A stretch of 64,000 nucleotides of DNA from Flaccisagitta enflata (GCA_965153355.1 OZ231126.1:23498001-23562000); one strand, 5' to 3'; positions 29,449 to 43,345 are shown, numbered from the stretch's first letter. Numbers and translations are program-made. Notes: a model not told the origin generated them from the sequence alone.

Positions 29449-30065
29449 CAGTACCTTCCGAGCAAACCCGGTTTAAACTGAAGGATTAATTTTTGTTACT
29501 TTAATATTATTTATCAAACTTCATTTTCTGCATCAAACTTAATTAAAAGATACTTAATTCCTTGAACATATTTGGCTGTCAAAAAAATAACGTGTGAAAT
29601 CAAAGTGCATGAAGACATCAATATTGAGTGTTCTAACCCAGACCATTGGATTCAGCAGAAAATTTTACCTATCCAAGACTACAAGAACAGCTCAGTCAGA
29701 TAATTATTTCAGATTTTACAGCCATTTAAAGTTTTTAAGGACAAATGTCTCAAAATAATTTAGGACAATTGTCCTTAAAAACTTTTAATGACCATAAAAT
29801 CTGAAATAATTGTCTGACTGAGCTGTTCATGTAGTCTAGGATAGGTAAAATTTTCTGCCGAATCCGATGGTCTGGGTCAGAATACTCAATATTGATGTCT
29901 TCATGCACTTCGATTTCACAAGTTATTTCTTTTTACAGCCAAATATGTTCAAGAAATTAAGTATCTTTTAATTAAGTTTGATGCAAAAAATGAAGTTTGA
30001 GAAATGAAATTAAAGTAACAAAAATTAATCCTCCAGTTTTAACCGGGTTTGCTCGGAAGGTACTG
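29449..30065. mobile_element. M3: fold-back MITE, near-complete palindrome (617 bp)
   Basis: The termini CAGTACCTTCCGAGCAAACC are inverted at both ends, flanked by TA (29447-29448 and 30066-30067). Nearly the whole element is two inverted arms of about 305 bp meeting near 29755-29765, with scattered substitutions. The centre is a smaller hairpin (AAGGACAAATGTC / GGACAATTGTCCTT). TA duplication and CAGT ends point to the mariner group. Transcription would give a long double-stranded RNA hairpin. Confidence 0.9.
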
Positions 30066-30083
30066 TAGCTGTATATTTTTTGT

Positions 30084-30098
30084 GTGTGTGTGTGTGTG
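30084..30098. repeat. Short (GT)n
   Basis: A short GT run (TGTGTGTGTGTGTG) directly right of M3. Confidence 0.7.
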
Positions 30099-30200
30099 TC
30101 TCTCAATCGGTACATCCGTCATTAATAGTAACAGTGTGTAGATGGCAGTTTCAATCTGTCTCAAGTCTCCATCCACATCTCCATTCTTCCCTTTCGTTTT

Positions 30201-30202
<2 letters not shown>

Positions 30203-30243
<41 letters not shown>

Positions 30244-30340
30244 GCTCTCTTTTTTTGCTCTCTGTTCCTCTCTGGCTCTTGTCCACGCTTGTCTCTGTTT
30301 GTCTGTCTGTCTGTCTGCCGTCTGTCTGTCTGTCTGTCTG

Positions 30341-30408
<68 letters not shown>
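30203..30408. repeat. (CT)n and (GTCT)n microsatellite
   Basis: CT runs at 30203-30240 and 30343-30408 surround GTCT units at 30296-30342. Confidence 0.95.
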
Positions 30409-30409
<1 letters not shown>

Positions 30410-30769
30410 ATTTGTACATGTAAAAAAAGGACCTGGCCGATGTCTCTTATCTCTTCCAGTTGTCAACAGTATTTCTTCTTTCTTTTTATTCCTTCTTTTC
30501 TTCAATTGAGTACATTTTACCTTTTTTAATCTAACATTTTTTTTTTGTAACGCCGAAGTTGATCAAGTAGGCTATAAATTAGATCTCAGAATCAGGACAC
30601 TTAACGAATTGATTTATTGATTTTCAGGATTGATTAATCGTTTGTTATGAGGGAAAAATAAAGAGAGAAAAAACAAGGCCAACACCTATAAGTCGCGTGC
30701 AGGACAAAAATGACTGAAATGACCTGACACCTTAATGTATCTTTTTATCGAAAATCAGACTTAAACCAG

Positions 30770-31420
30770 ACTCAAACCAGACTCAAACCAGACTCAAACC
30801 AGACTCAAACCGGACTCAAACCAGACTCAAACCAGACTCAAACCAGACTCAAACCAGAATTAAACCAGACCTAAACCAGACCTAAACCAGACATAAACCA
30901 GACATAAACCAGACTTGAACCAGACTTAAACCAGCAGACTTAAACCAGCAGACTTAAAACAGCAGACTTAAACCAGCAGACTTAAACCAGCAGACTTTAA
31001 CCAGCAGACTTAAACCAGCAGACTTATACCAGCAGACTTAAACCAGCAGACTTAAACCAGCAGACTTAAACCAGCAGACTTAAACAAGCAGACTTAAACC
31101 AGCCGACTTAAACTAGCCAACTAAAACCAATCAACTAAAACCAGCCAACTATAACCAGCCAACTAAAACCAGCCAACTAAAACCAGCTGACTTAACCAGC
31201 CGACTTAAACCAGCCAACCTAAATCACCCAACTTAAACCAACTTAAACCAGCCGCCTTAAACCAACCAACTTAAACCAGCGGACTTAAACCAGCGGACTT
31301 AAACCAGAGGACTTAAATCAGCGGACTTAAATCAGCGGACTTTAACCAGCAGACTTAAACCAGCAGACTTAAACCAGCAGACTTAAACCAGCAGACTGAG
31401 ACCAGCAGACTTGAAATGAC
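30770..31420. repeat. AAACCAGACTC / AAACCAGCAGACTT tandem repeats
   Basis: An 11-bp unit (30770-30860) shifts to a 14-bp unit with an inserted CAG (30930-31100), then to AAACCAGCCAACT variants and back. Units mutate gradually along the array, as in an ageing minisatellite. Confidence 0.9.
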
Positions 31421-31439
31421 ATAAATGACCAAAACATAC

Positions 31440-32235
31440 AAAAAAACTTAAATGACTAAAAAACAAAAAAAAAACAAAAACAAAAACAAAAAAAAACAAA
31501 CCAAAAAACCAAAAAACCCAAAACCAAAAAACCGAAAAACCAAAAAACCAAAAAACCTAAAAACCAAACAACCAAAAAACCAAAAAACCAAGAAACCAAA
31601 AACCAAAAGCAAAAACCAAAAACCAAAACCAAAACCAAAAACCAAAACCAAAAAAAACCAAAAAACCAAAAAACCAAAAAACATAAAAGACCAAAACATA
31701 CCAAAAAACATGTTGAATGACCAAAAATGACCTGAAATGTTTCAAAATGACTTAAAACTATTTTAAATGCCCAAAAACGACACAAATGACTTAAATGAAC
31801 AAAGTGACGTAAACGATAAAAAATGACAAAAAATGACTAAAAGCAACCAAAAATGACCAAAAGCAATCAAAAATGACCAAAAACAACAAAAAAATGACTC
31901 AAAATAACTCCAGATGACCCAAATAGACCAAAAATGACGCAAAAAAGCAAAGTGTCACTTAAAACCACAAAAGCCAAAAAGTAACTTAGAATGACTTAGA
32001 ATGACTTATAATGACTTAGAATGACTTGTAATGACTTATAATGACTTAAAATAACTTAGAATGACTAAGAATGACTTAAAATGACTTATGATAACATAAA
32101 ATGACAAAAATGACAAAAAATGACAAAATGACTTAATTGACTAAAATCAACAGAAAATGACTGGAAATGACTTAGAATGACTTAAAATGACTTAAAATGA
32201 CATAAAATACCCTAAAATGACGTAAAACGACGAAA
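31440..32235. repeat. AAAAACC and AAAATGACTT tandem repeats
   Basis: A-rich AAAACC units lie up to about 31700. A 10-bp AAAATGACTT unit with variants follows, clearest at 31985-32200. Confidence 0.9.
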
Positions 32236-32383
32236 AAAAGCAAAGTGTTACGGACCGACCAACCGACCGATGGACCGACGGACCGACAGAGCGGGTTATA
32301 GAGTCGCGTGCACGCGACTAAAAATTAAATGTACTCAGATTTTTAACGCGCTGCGCTGAGATAAGAGAGGAAAGAAACAAGGG

Positions 32384-32560
32384 ACGCAGGATCATAAAAA
32401 AATAAGGTTGCGGATGGGTGGGCAGGGGCCTCCAACCCCCGTCCACACCCCAATCCCCACCCTCACACACAAACAAACACAAAAAGGATCCAAAACGCTT
32501 ACTTTTCCACTTTTTGACTCGATTGTTACCGACAGGCCGACGGACGGAAGGACGGTGACG
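32384..32560 (-). mobile_element. A5: diverged family A element
   Basis: AAACAAGGGACGCAGGATCATAA, GGTGGGCAGGGGCCTCCAACCCC and a GACGGAC core are shared with A13 at 54878-55079, defining a subfamily with a CACACAAACAAAC stretch. The palindromic end is degraded. Confidence 0.6.
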
Positions 32561-32724
32561 GGTTTTGTGATCTATGTAACTGTTGGTAGTTCATAATCAC
32601 TTTATAAAAAAGATCATCGGAAACGAATCATTCTGAGTGGGTCTTGCCCTAGGTGCATGGCTGTCCGGGGTAAATTGTCTTGTTGGTTAGCATCCTGGTT
32701 CGAAGATGGACCGGGACAGCGGTA

Positions 32725-32896
32725 CAATAAAACCCCGTAATAACGGATATTAAGAGTCTAACAATATCTATCTACTATAAGCGGATTTCTTTTATTACTA
32801 TTGTAGAAATTAAAAGAAATTGACACAGAAGGACCAAGTTTTTATTTCTATTTACAGCGGATTTCCATTTTGATCCGTTAAAGCGGGGTTTAATTG
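32725..32896. mobile_element. M4: small TA-flanked MITE (172 bp)
   Basis: CAATAAAACCCCGTAATAAC at the left and its diverged inverse (reverse complement CAATTAAACCCCGCTTTAAC) at the right, with TA at 32723-32724 and 32897-32898. The ACCCCG..AACGGAT termini resemble pogo-type MITEs. The flanks (GACAGCGG and CCGCGGTC) are themselves loosely inverted. Confidence 0.75.
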
Positions 32897-32930
32897 TACC
32901 GCGGTCCCGGTACATCTCCTGACAGCAAGA

Positions 32931-33144
32931 AACAAGGCCGGATACCAGGCCAATACCAGTTGCGTACGGGTGGGCAGGGGCGGAAATGCGCGTTTTCCCA
33001 CTTTTCGACTCGTGCTCACCAACGGACGGACGGACGGACGGATGTACGGACGGACGGATGGACAGACGGACGGACGGACGGACGGACGGACGGACGGACG
33101 GACGGACAAAGCCTCTTATAAGAGTCGCTAGTCCTCGACTAAAA
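32931..33144 (-). mobile_element. A6: family A element with long GACG core
   Basis: AACAAGGCCGGATACCAGGCC, GGTGGGCAGGGGCGGAAATGC, a 100-bp GGAC/GGAT core (33010-33108), then AAAGCCTCTTATAAGAGTCGC and ACTAAAAAG. Subfamily with GGAAATGCGCGTTTTC (as A8, A10 and the right half of A3). Confidence 0.85.
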
Positions 33145-33564
33145 AGTTGTTTTAGTCCGTCTGACGGACCGGTGAACTGACCGGTGAAAAAGCGATTAGA
33201 AATCCGAGTGGGCGCGTGGGTTTGGGTAGTAAGAAAACAGAGAGAAAGAAAAAATTTCCTCAGGTTTGGTAAGGAGAGGCAGAACGCGTTTTGAGGCAAA
33301 GAAAAAAAGAGAGAGAAGAGTTTTTACGCGTTGGATTTATGGTGGCCATCAAGTGATGAAGGGCGTCGAACCACAGCTTTTGAATACCTTTCTAGCCACA
33401 GGAAAAATGGAGGGAGGTAAGAATGGGAAAGGGGAGATGGGGGCTGGAAAAACGGAGGAGGAAGAATGTAGGAGGAACGCGATCTTTTAATTCTTTCTTT
33501 AGAGGAACGAACGTTATAGTGGAGGGAGTGAAGGAAGGCATCAAGAGAATGTGGGAAATATAGG
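33145..33564. other. Unique DNA
   Basis: Purine-rich, with short GGAAAGGGG runs. No gene is supported. Confidence 0.5.
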
Positions 33565-33662
33565 GAAAGAACGAACGAACGAACGAACGAACGAACGAAC
33601 GAACGAACGAACGAACGAACGAACGAACGAACGAACGAACGAACGAACGAAGGAACGAACGA

Positions 33663-33754
<92 letters not shown>

Positions 33755-33757
33755 AAA
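33565..33757. repeat. (GAAC)n joined to (GAAA)n
   Basis: About 85 bp of GAAC switch near 33655 to about 97 bp of GAAA without a change of phase. One unit was probably converted by a single C-to-A change and then expanded. Confidence 0.97.
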
Positions 33758-33929
33758 AGAAACTACAGGGAATGAGCGCATGGAAAGGGGGGATAACGCT
33801 GGGAAGAACCACTTAAACCATAATCTTATGGTCGTCGTAACCATGAAAACATTTTCTTGATGACGACAAAACTCACGCCTACGTTGTTACACGTGTCTTT
33901 CCGGCTTTTTTGGGTTTTCTGCTCCTCTT

Positions 33930-33932
<3 letters not shown>

Positions 33933-33971
<39 letters not shown>
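33933..33971. repeat. (CT)n microsatellite
   Basis: About 38 bp of CT. The following 360 bp hold nothing I recognise. Confidence 0.9.
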
Positions 33972-33974
<3 letters not shown>

Positions 33975-34333
33975 ATGATTTTTAAGTGAGCGGGAACACA
34001 TCTTCGAAAAGTATTATTTTTCCCCATAGGCATAGTCCTTTGATTAGTTGGTGTTTATTTAAGTCGGTCCCTATCAAAATCATGTTTACCTCGTGTTGGT
34101 TCATTCATACTGAAATTATTGCATGTCCTTCCCTGATTTTCCATCATTTCTCTAGTTTATCCCGACTTCTTTTAAGAGAGGAATAGGACGCAGTTGTTTC
34201 CACTGTTTCCGCATCCATCTCACGGTCCAATTTCAAGTAGCAATTCCACCCATCAAATTGGAGGCAGCTAGCAGGTGACCGCTTTCACATCCATGATTGT
34301 AAGCGACGTACGTTGATTTTATTGATTTACAGA

Positions 34334-34543
34334 AACAAGGCCGGATACACGGCTACCCCAGTTGCGTGCAGGTGGTTTGGAGCAGTGAAAGAAAAGGTCA
34401 TTAGGGCATTTGGGCAGAAGTAGTGACCTCAAAAAGCTCATAAACGCCAAAAAAAAAAAAAGTAAAAAGAGGACCTACCGAGAAACCGACCGACCGACGG
34501 ACAAAGCAGGGTATGGAGTTAACTAGCACGCGATTAAAAATCA
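34334..34543 (-). mobile_element. A7: family A element
   Basis: AACAAGGCCGGATACACGGC, CCCCAGTTGCGTGC, GACCTCAAAAAGCTCATAAACGCC, a short GACC core (34487-34501), then AAAGCAGGGTATGGAGTT. The palindromic end is reduced to CTAGCACGCGATTAAAAA. Subfamily with A9 and A21. Confidence 0.8.
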
Positions 34544-36919
<2,376 letters not shown>

Positions 36920-36927
36920 GAAAGAAA

Positions 36928-37717
36928 CAGGCCTCTTGATTTTGGAGCAGCGAGCAGCGGCGCTGCTCGGCAGGAAATGAGAGACGTCGGCAGGTCTCAA
37001 TGGAAGAAGATGAAGACGTCGAAAAAGAAGAAGACGAAGAAGAAGAAGAAGAAGAAGAAGAAGAAGAAGAAGAAGAAGAAGAAGAAGAAGAAGAAGAAGA
37101 AGAAGAAGAAGAAGATGATGAAGAAGAAGATGAAGGAGAAGAAGAGGAAGAAGAAAAAGAAGAAGAAGGAGAAGAAGAAGAAGAAGAAGAAGAAGAAGAA
37201 GAAGAAGAAGAAGAAGAAGAAGAAGAAGAAGAAGAAAAAGAGGAAGAAGATGGAAATGGAAATGAGGGCGATTGCAGTCAGCATTGATATGATTTACATA
37301 TTGTAGTTTTTATGATGACTACTCTAGTGTAACATAGTTTATTTAAAAGATGGTTAATTTAAGTTGAAAAGATGATTTGAAGTTGATCTTTTTTTGTTGT
37401 GAACTAAAAAAAAACAACCTAATGCGCATGTAAAACTGCTCAACATCGTCGTGTGTTTTATGAAGCCTCCCGCAACAAAGTTTGAATTGATGATACAATA
37501 ACCAAAAAAACCATTATACAGTAAGATGCTCGTTCCACTTCACTGCCATAAACAGGAAGCCCTTAATCTCGCAGTTACTGGGCATATTCTTGTGGTGGGA
37601 GTTGAGATGGAAAGGCTATCCCGTCTAACTATCAACTAGTTTCAATGATACAATTTAATCGGCAGGGTGCAGGGAAAATTTTTGCTTGTCGGCACAAAAG
37701 AAGAATCAAGAGGCCTG
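36928..37717 (+). mobile_element. E1: non-autonomous hAT-type element, family E (790 bp)
   Basis: Perfect 14-bp terminal inverted repeats CAGGCCTCTTGATT lie inside an exact 8-bp TSD GAAAGAAA (36920-36927 and 37718-37725). Next to the left end GGAGCAGCGAGCAGCGG is shared with E3. Then come a 230-bp GAA tract (37015-37245) and AT-rich DNA related to E2 and E3. The right subterminal part includes TTTTTGCTTGTCGGCAC. No transposase is present. Family E carries GAA/TTC repeats as H1 carries GA. Confidence 0.88.
37015..37245. repeat. (GAA)n microsatellite inside E1
   Basis: About 230 bp of GAA with GAT and GGA interruptions. E3 has a related but impure GAAGAAGGA tract at the corresponding place. 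Confidence 0.95.
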
Positions 37718-37725
37718 GAAAGAAA

Positions 37726-38519
37726 TGAAAGAAAAGAGAAGGATAAAAGAAAGTCTAAAAAGTTGATTGGAGGATGTAATTGAGGCAAAGCGTTTGTTAT
37801 GATCGTCTCTTCGCAATTCAACGATTGTCATCATCATTAACATTCTAGTCGTGGTTATCGTCACCGTCACCCTCACCGTCGACGTCACCGTCACCGTCGA
37901 CGTTACCGTCAACGTCGTCGTTATCGACACCGTCAACGTTACCGTCACCACTTGTCACCGTTGTCATCGTCGTCACCGTCGTCATCGTCGTCAGCGTTTT
38001 TGCAATTGAGTCCTCATCATCATCAACATTCTCGTCTTTTTCTCATCACCATACAAATTTGACTTTTGGCGCTTTCATTATCGCTTTCTAATTTCTTTTT
38101 CCTTCTTAACGAAATTTCATTCCGTCTTCAAGTTCTTCTACCGAACAGTCGATAAGACAATAACGACTGTGTTAGAGTCATCACTTATCAATGATGATTC
38201 AAAACCCTTTATTTCCAGATACAAATCGGCCTTGCTCAGTATTAAGACTACAACTACCCACCCGCACGTGTACTGTAGCTGGCCATGTAGAACGGTATGT
38301 GACTCGGGATGTGTATTTTCATCTTGTTGTCTCTCTCACTGTTGTTTGGTATTTCTCCCTTTTACTTCAGTAGCTTTTGGATCGTCTCATTTTAAGCACT
38401 TTTCTTTTTCTTCTTTGATTCATTTTGAGGCTCAAAGGAGAAAATCGTTTTGGTTCCATGGCTTTTCCAGGTCTAGACATGCTCTTAGTGTTGACTTACC
38501 AAGTGTCTTACCTCTGTCT
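37726..38519. other. Unique DNA with GTCACC/GTCGTC repeats
   Basis: CGTCACCGTCACC-type hexanucleotide repeats run at 37845-37998. No gene is supported. Confidence 0.5.
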
Positions 38520-38523
38520 CTCT

Positions 38524-38609
<86 letters not shown>

Positions 38610-38620
38610 CTCTCTCTCTC
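38520..38620. repeat. (CT)n microsatellite
   Basis: About 100 bp of CT with two GT interruptions. Confidence 0.95.
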
Positions 38621-38711
38621 GTTTCCTCACCCATAACTGGTCTATTTCCCTAAGTCTTTGCTCTTAAAGTGTTGTCTATTTTGTGTGTTGCAGTTTTGCT
38701 CTTTTGTCCTT

Positions 38712-38726
38712 GTCTCTTTCTTTCTC

Positions 38727-38782
<56 letters not shown>

Positions 38783-38846
38783 TTTTTCTTTCTTTTCTTT
38801 TTGCTTTTTTCAATCATTCTTTCTTTCTTTCTTTCTTTCTTTCCTC

Positions 38847-38941
<95 letters not shown>

Positions 38942-38968
38942 TATTTATTTCTATCTTTCTTACTCTTT

Positions 38969-39016
<48 letters not shown>

Positions 39017-39020
39017 TTTC
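38712..39020. repeat. (TTTC)n microsatellite, about 300 bp
   Basis: TTTC units have a few T-rich and TTTA interruptions (38780-38815, 38939-38965). Confidence 0.97.
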
Positions 39021-39295
39021 TTTCACCCTTGATCGCGCGGGGAGCCTTTTTTTCTGTTCTCTCCCAAGTTTACGACTCTTTTTATACGTCTTTGTGTCTC
39101 TCTTTCCTCCACCCTCGCCTTTCAGTTAGTTGTTAACTAATTTTACGGTCGCCACTTACTCGCACTTTATTCAAATCACTCCCTCTCTCTCTTTCTCTCT
39201 TCGTCTGCCCGTGGAAAAAGAAGAGGAGCCTTCTTCAAAACCGTCTGAAGGGAGGAATAGAGTAAAAGGGGGTTGAAAAAGGAAAGAAGGTAGAA

Positions 39296-39660
<365 letters not shown>

Positions 39661-39687
39661 TAGAAAGATTGACAGAGCGAGAATATA

Positions 39688-39973
39688 ACCATGGCCAAAA
39701 AAAAAAGTAGACGCTCAATTTTTATCATTTAATTGAAAACCAGTCACACTTTTTGCTTGAAATCTATGAGCTTTTTAAAGAGCTTCAAAAACTCGAATAG
39801 AACTAGAATATCATAACTTCTAAAATTTTGAAGCTAGAATGTTCAGAAAGAGCTCAAATGAAAGATCTTTAGAAGCTCTTTAAAACCATCATAGATTTTA
39901 AGGGTTTACCATTTTTAGTTACCAAGCAATCAACAATCAAAACATTGCGTCTACTTTTTTTTTTTGCCATGGT
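39688..39973. mobile_element. M5: TA-flanked MITE (286 bp)
   Basis: The termini ACCATGGC plus an A run and AGTAGACGC are inverted at the right end (GCGTCTACT, T run, GCCATGGT), with TA at 39686-39687 and 39974-39975. The interior also has inverted stretches (GAGCTTTTTAAAG / CTTTAAAACC). A mariner-type MITE is likely. Confidence 0.82.
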
Positions 39974-39975
39974 TA

Positions 39976-41460
39976 AGAGACAGAGATATGAAGAGACAGA
40001 CAAAAATATACAAGAGACAATGTGACAGACAAACCGACTGACATAACCAAACAATGAAAGACGAAGAGCTCTACAGAAGCAAGGGAACTTTTACAAACCA
40101 GACAGAAATTACACAAAGAGACAAAAATATTAGGTATTGATGAACAGAGACAGGCAGAGAAAAGAGTGTGTAAACTGATACTTAATTGTAAGTTTGTAAC
40201 CTCAGAAATGAGGTATGGGAGACCACAGACAAGCAATGAAGAGAAGGTTGGAGGGGAAAAGGCAGCTAATTGGGTAGTAAGTAGAGTAAGTAAAAGAGAT
40301 CAAATGTTAGAATAGCAAATAAGGAATAAATTTGAAACAATCGAAGGGGAGGATTAAAATTGCTAATCTAAATTTCCATTTATTTCCGGCTTATTTTCTC
40401 TTCTCCTCTCTCCCGGAGACCCACGAGGGAGTAGAGAGAAGCGTCGTCGTCGTCGTCAATGTCGTCATTTTAAATTTCGTCACCTCCCAGGTCGTCATCA
40501 ACCACCTCTTGTTTCATCGTCGTCGTCCTCAACCTTCTCCAGGTTCATCGTCGTCGTCGTTATCGTCATCGTCGTCGTCGTCAATATCGCCGTCGTCGTC
40601 GTCTTCGTTTCTCAACTGGATTTCGTCGTTGATCGCGTGAAAAGGAAGAAAAAAGCAGCAGCCTGCAGCAGCCAAAAGAGAACCGCTTCACCGCTCCTCG
40701 CTGCTGAGAATCAACCCTTTACTTTTTACTAGAGGTAATTCCTCCGCGCCAAAAAGTAGATCCTTTCTCAATTTCTTTCTTTTTTCAATTTAGGTTTCAA
40801 ACAGCGGCAGGGAGGATGAGGAGGAAGGGAATGGAAAGGATGAGATGAAGATGCAGTGGAGGTTACGAAGAAGGAGGAAGATGAAATAGAAAAAGATAGA
40901 CGAAAGAAAGAAAGAAAGAAAGAAAATAAATGAAAAAGAAAGAGAGGAAAGAAAAAGAAAGAGAAAGAAAACAAAAGAAAAAAAATGAAAGGAAAGAAAA
41001 AGAAGGAAAAAGAAAGAAAACGAATGAGCCTCTTCAGTGATCAACAGTGCAAAAATTAACGGACAAACCGACAAGACGATCCACGTAATGTATTTATGCT
41101 AGAGGAGGAAATGAGGAAAGGAGGAAAGGAGGAAAACAATATCAAATGAAAATAAACCGAGGTCCTCTCAGAAATGTTGACTTTCGAAGTTACGTAACAT
41201 GTTTGCGGAATTTGGACAGAAATTAATGATTTAAGATTTGCTATTCGATGGGATGATCTCTGTTTCGGACCATAACTCAGTGTATTTCATTGCCGGGTAT
41301 GCTGTTGCTTGTGTGTGACATTGCAAACCTTTCTTTGTCACATATTCCTCGACTTAGCCTTAGGCAGGGTTTTGTTATAAAAAGGTCAAGCGCGCCCGAA
41401 CATCGCGTTTCGCGAACGTCAAACTAACTGACGGACTGCCGGACACGTCGTCTTCTAAAC
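39976..41460. other. Unique DNA with GTC repeats
   Basis: GTCGTC/GTCATC repeats lie at 40441-40625 in a frame with no recognisable domain. Purine-rich AAAGAAAG lies at 40880-41020. A GCAGCAGCCTGCAGCAGCC cluster at 40656-40675 is loosely like family E ends. No gene is supported. Confidence 0.45.
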
Positions 41461-41813
41461 ATGCTCCCCCTATCACACTTTGTGGCAGCATGATGCCTAG
41501 CATGCTCACCACGCTCATAGAAAGCCCTTAGAATTCACTAGGCAGTGAACTAATTCTTGCCCTATGGTGCTAACTCGGGCTTTTCGAAATTCGCTAGTTA
41601 GCCCCTAAAAAATCGCTAGAATTCGCTAGATTTTTTTCCAAATTAGCTAAAAATTCGCTAGATTTTCCTTTGCTTACCTGATAACCATTAATAGAGAAAA
41701 CGACCCATATAACAAGTAGCCTCTTATAAACAGCGATGTATGGCAGCTTGGGGCCTAGGGACTTCAAAGCCAATTCCAAGCACGACAGCAAATCTAAGCA
41801 CGACAGCCTTTTT

Positions 41814-42582
41814 GGGCAGCGGCCCCAAAGGGCCGATGTCCTGTAGGACACAGGGGTGAACCGTTACGTCCGTCTGACATTATGTCCCCCCCCTCCGAAG
41901 CTTCTCAAGCCTCTCAGGCCTCAAATCTGGCCTCTCAGGCCTCAAATCTGGCCTCTCAGGCCTCAAATCCAGCCTCTCAGGCCTCAAATCCAGCCTTTAG
42001 GCCTCAAATCCAGCCTCTCAGGCCTCAAATATAGCCTCTCAGGCCTCAAATCCAGCCTATCGGGCCTCAAATCCAGCCTCTTGGGCCTCAAATCCAGCCT
42101 CTTGGGCCCTAAATCCAGCCTCTCAGCGGCCCCAAAGGGCCGATGTCCTGTAGGACACAGGGGTGAACCGTTACGTCCGTCTGACATTACGTCCCCCCCT
42201 CCGAAGCTTCTCAAGCCTCTCAGGCCTCAAATCTGGCCTCTCAGGCCTCAAATCTGGCCTCTCAGGCCTCAAATCCAGCCTCTCAGGCCTCAAATCCAGC
42301 CTTTAGGCCTCAAATCCAGCCTCTCAGGCCTCAAATATAGCCTCTCAGGCCTCAAATCCAGCCTCTTGGGCCTCAAATCCAGCCTCTTGGGCCCTAAATC
42401 CAGCCTCTCAGACCTCAAATTCTCATCGAATGATATGTCAGAGAGACGTAACGGTTCACCCTGTGTCTTACAGGACATCGGCCCTTTGGGGCCGCTGCCC
42501 TGCTCTCACTCCACTTCTTCAGCTAATCACTCCAAGCAGGGCATCGGGTACCGCTGACCATGTGCGATCCTTGGATGACTTG
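41814..42582 (-). mobile_element. B5: family B element inside H1c
   Basis: It begins GGGCAGCGGCCCCAAAGG after TTTTT and ends CGGGTACCGCTGACC..CCTTGGATGACTTG. H1d has the uninterrupted site (GCCTTTTTACTGATTTGC), showing precise insertion into a T run with at most a TT duplication. The core of CCTCAAATCCAGCCTCTCAGG units includes an internal tandem duplication of about 308 bp with the left arm (arm copies at 41816 and 42124). Confidence 0.88.
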
Positions 42583-42630
42583 TTACTGATTTGCTATGAT
42601 TTCTAAGCTTTCTAAGCCAATACTAGACAA

Positions 42631-43345
42631 TAGTCGCAAAAGCGTTAGATGGTCAGCGGTACCCGTTGCCCCTATGTGAGTGTATGGGTGTGGTGGTGAG
42701 AGGCAGCGGCGAGGCCGATGACCTATGCTGTTTTATTTGAGCCTGGAGGCTGGAATCGGGGTGAAGCTGGGATTTGAGCTAGAGGCAGGATTTTGCCTTG
42801 GCTGAATTTGAGCCTTGAGACTGGGATTTGAGCCTCAAGGTTGGGGTTTGAGCCTGGAGGCTAAGATTTGTGCCTCGAGGTTGGGGTTTGAGCCTCGAGG
42901 CTGTGATTTGGGCCTTGAGGCTGTAATTTGGGCCTGAGGCTGTGATTAGCCTTGAGGCTGGGATTAAACTTGAGGCTGGGATTTGGGCCTTGAGGCTGAG
43001 ATTTGGGCCTTGAGGCTGGGATTTGGGCTTGAGGCTGGGATTTGGGCCTTGAGGCTGGGATTTGGGCCCCAAGGCTGGGATTTGGGCCTTGAGGCTGGGA
43101 TTTGGGCCTTGAGGCTGGGATTTGGGCCTTGAGGCTGGGATTTAGGCCTCAATGCTGGGATTTGGGCCTTGAGGCTGGGATTTGGGCCTCGAGGCTTGGA
43201 TTTGGGCCTCAAGGCTGGGATTTGGGCCATAAGGCTGAAAGCGGGGGGGGGGGACGGAGAAGGAGAAGAAGGAGGAGGAGAAGGAGGAGGAGAAATTTCC
43301 CCTGTGTGAAAGCATAGGTCATCGGCCCCTTCGGGGCCGCTGCCC
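42631..43345 (+). mobile_element. B6: family B element inside H1c
   Basis: The left end TAGTCGCAAAAGCGTTAGAT follows AA. A left arm GGCAGCGGCGAGGCCGATGACC, a core of about 22 GGGATTTGGGCCTTGAGGCT-type units (42780-43230), a GAAGGAGG purine block and the right arm GGTCATCGGCCCCTTCGGGG follow. The element ends GCCGCTGCCC before AAAAA. H1d shows the empty site GACAAAAAGTAAC. Confidence 0.9.

Larger units (their letters stand above)
30672..32324 (-). mobile_element. A4: giant family A element with expanded core (1.65 kb)
   Basis: AACAAGGCC at 30672 opens the element, followed by AGTCGCGTGCAGG. It closes with GACCGACC units (32253-32288), AGAGCGGGTTATAGAGTCGCGTGCACGCGACT and AAAAA at 32324. Normal copies are 150-220 bp. 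Here the interior is filled by three tandem-repeat zones: AAACCAGACTC-type (30770-31440), AAAAACC-type (31440-31700) and AAAATGACTT-type (31700-32230). The ends are clear but the single-element reading is an inference. Confidence 0.65.
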
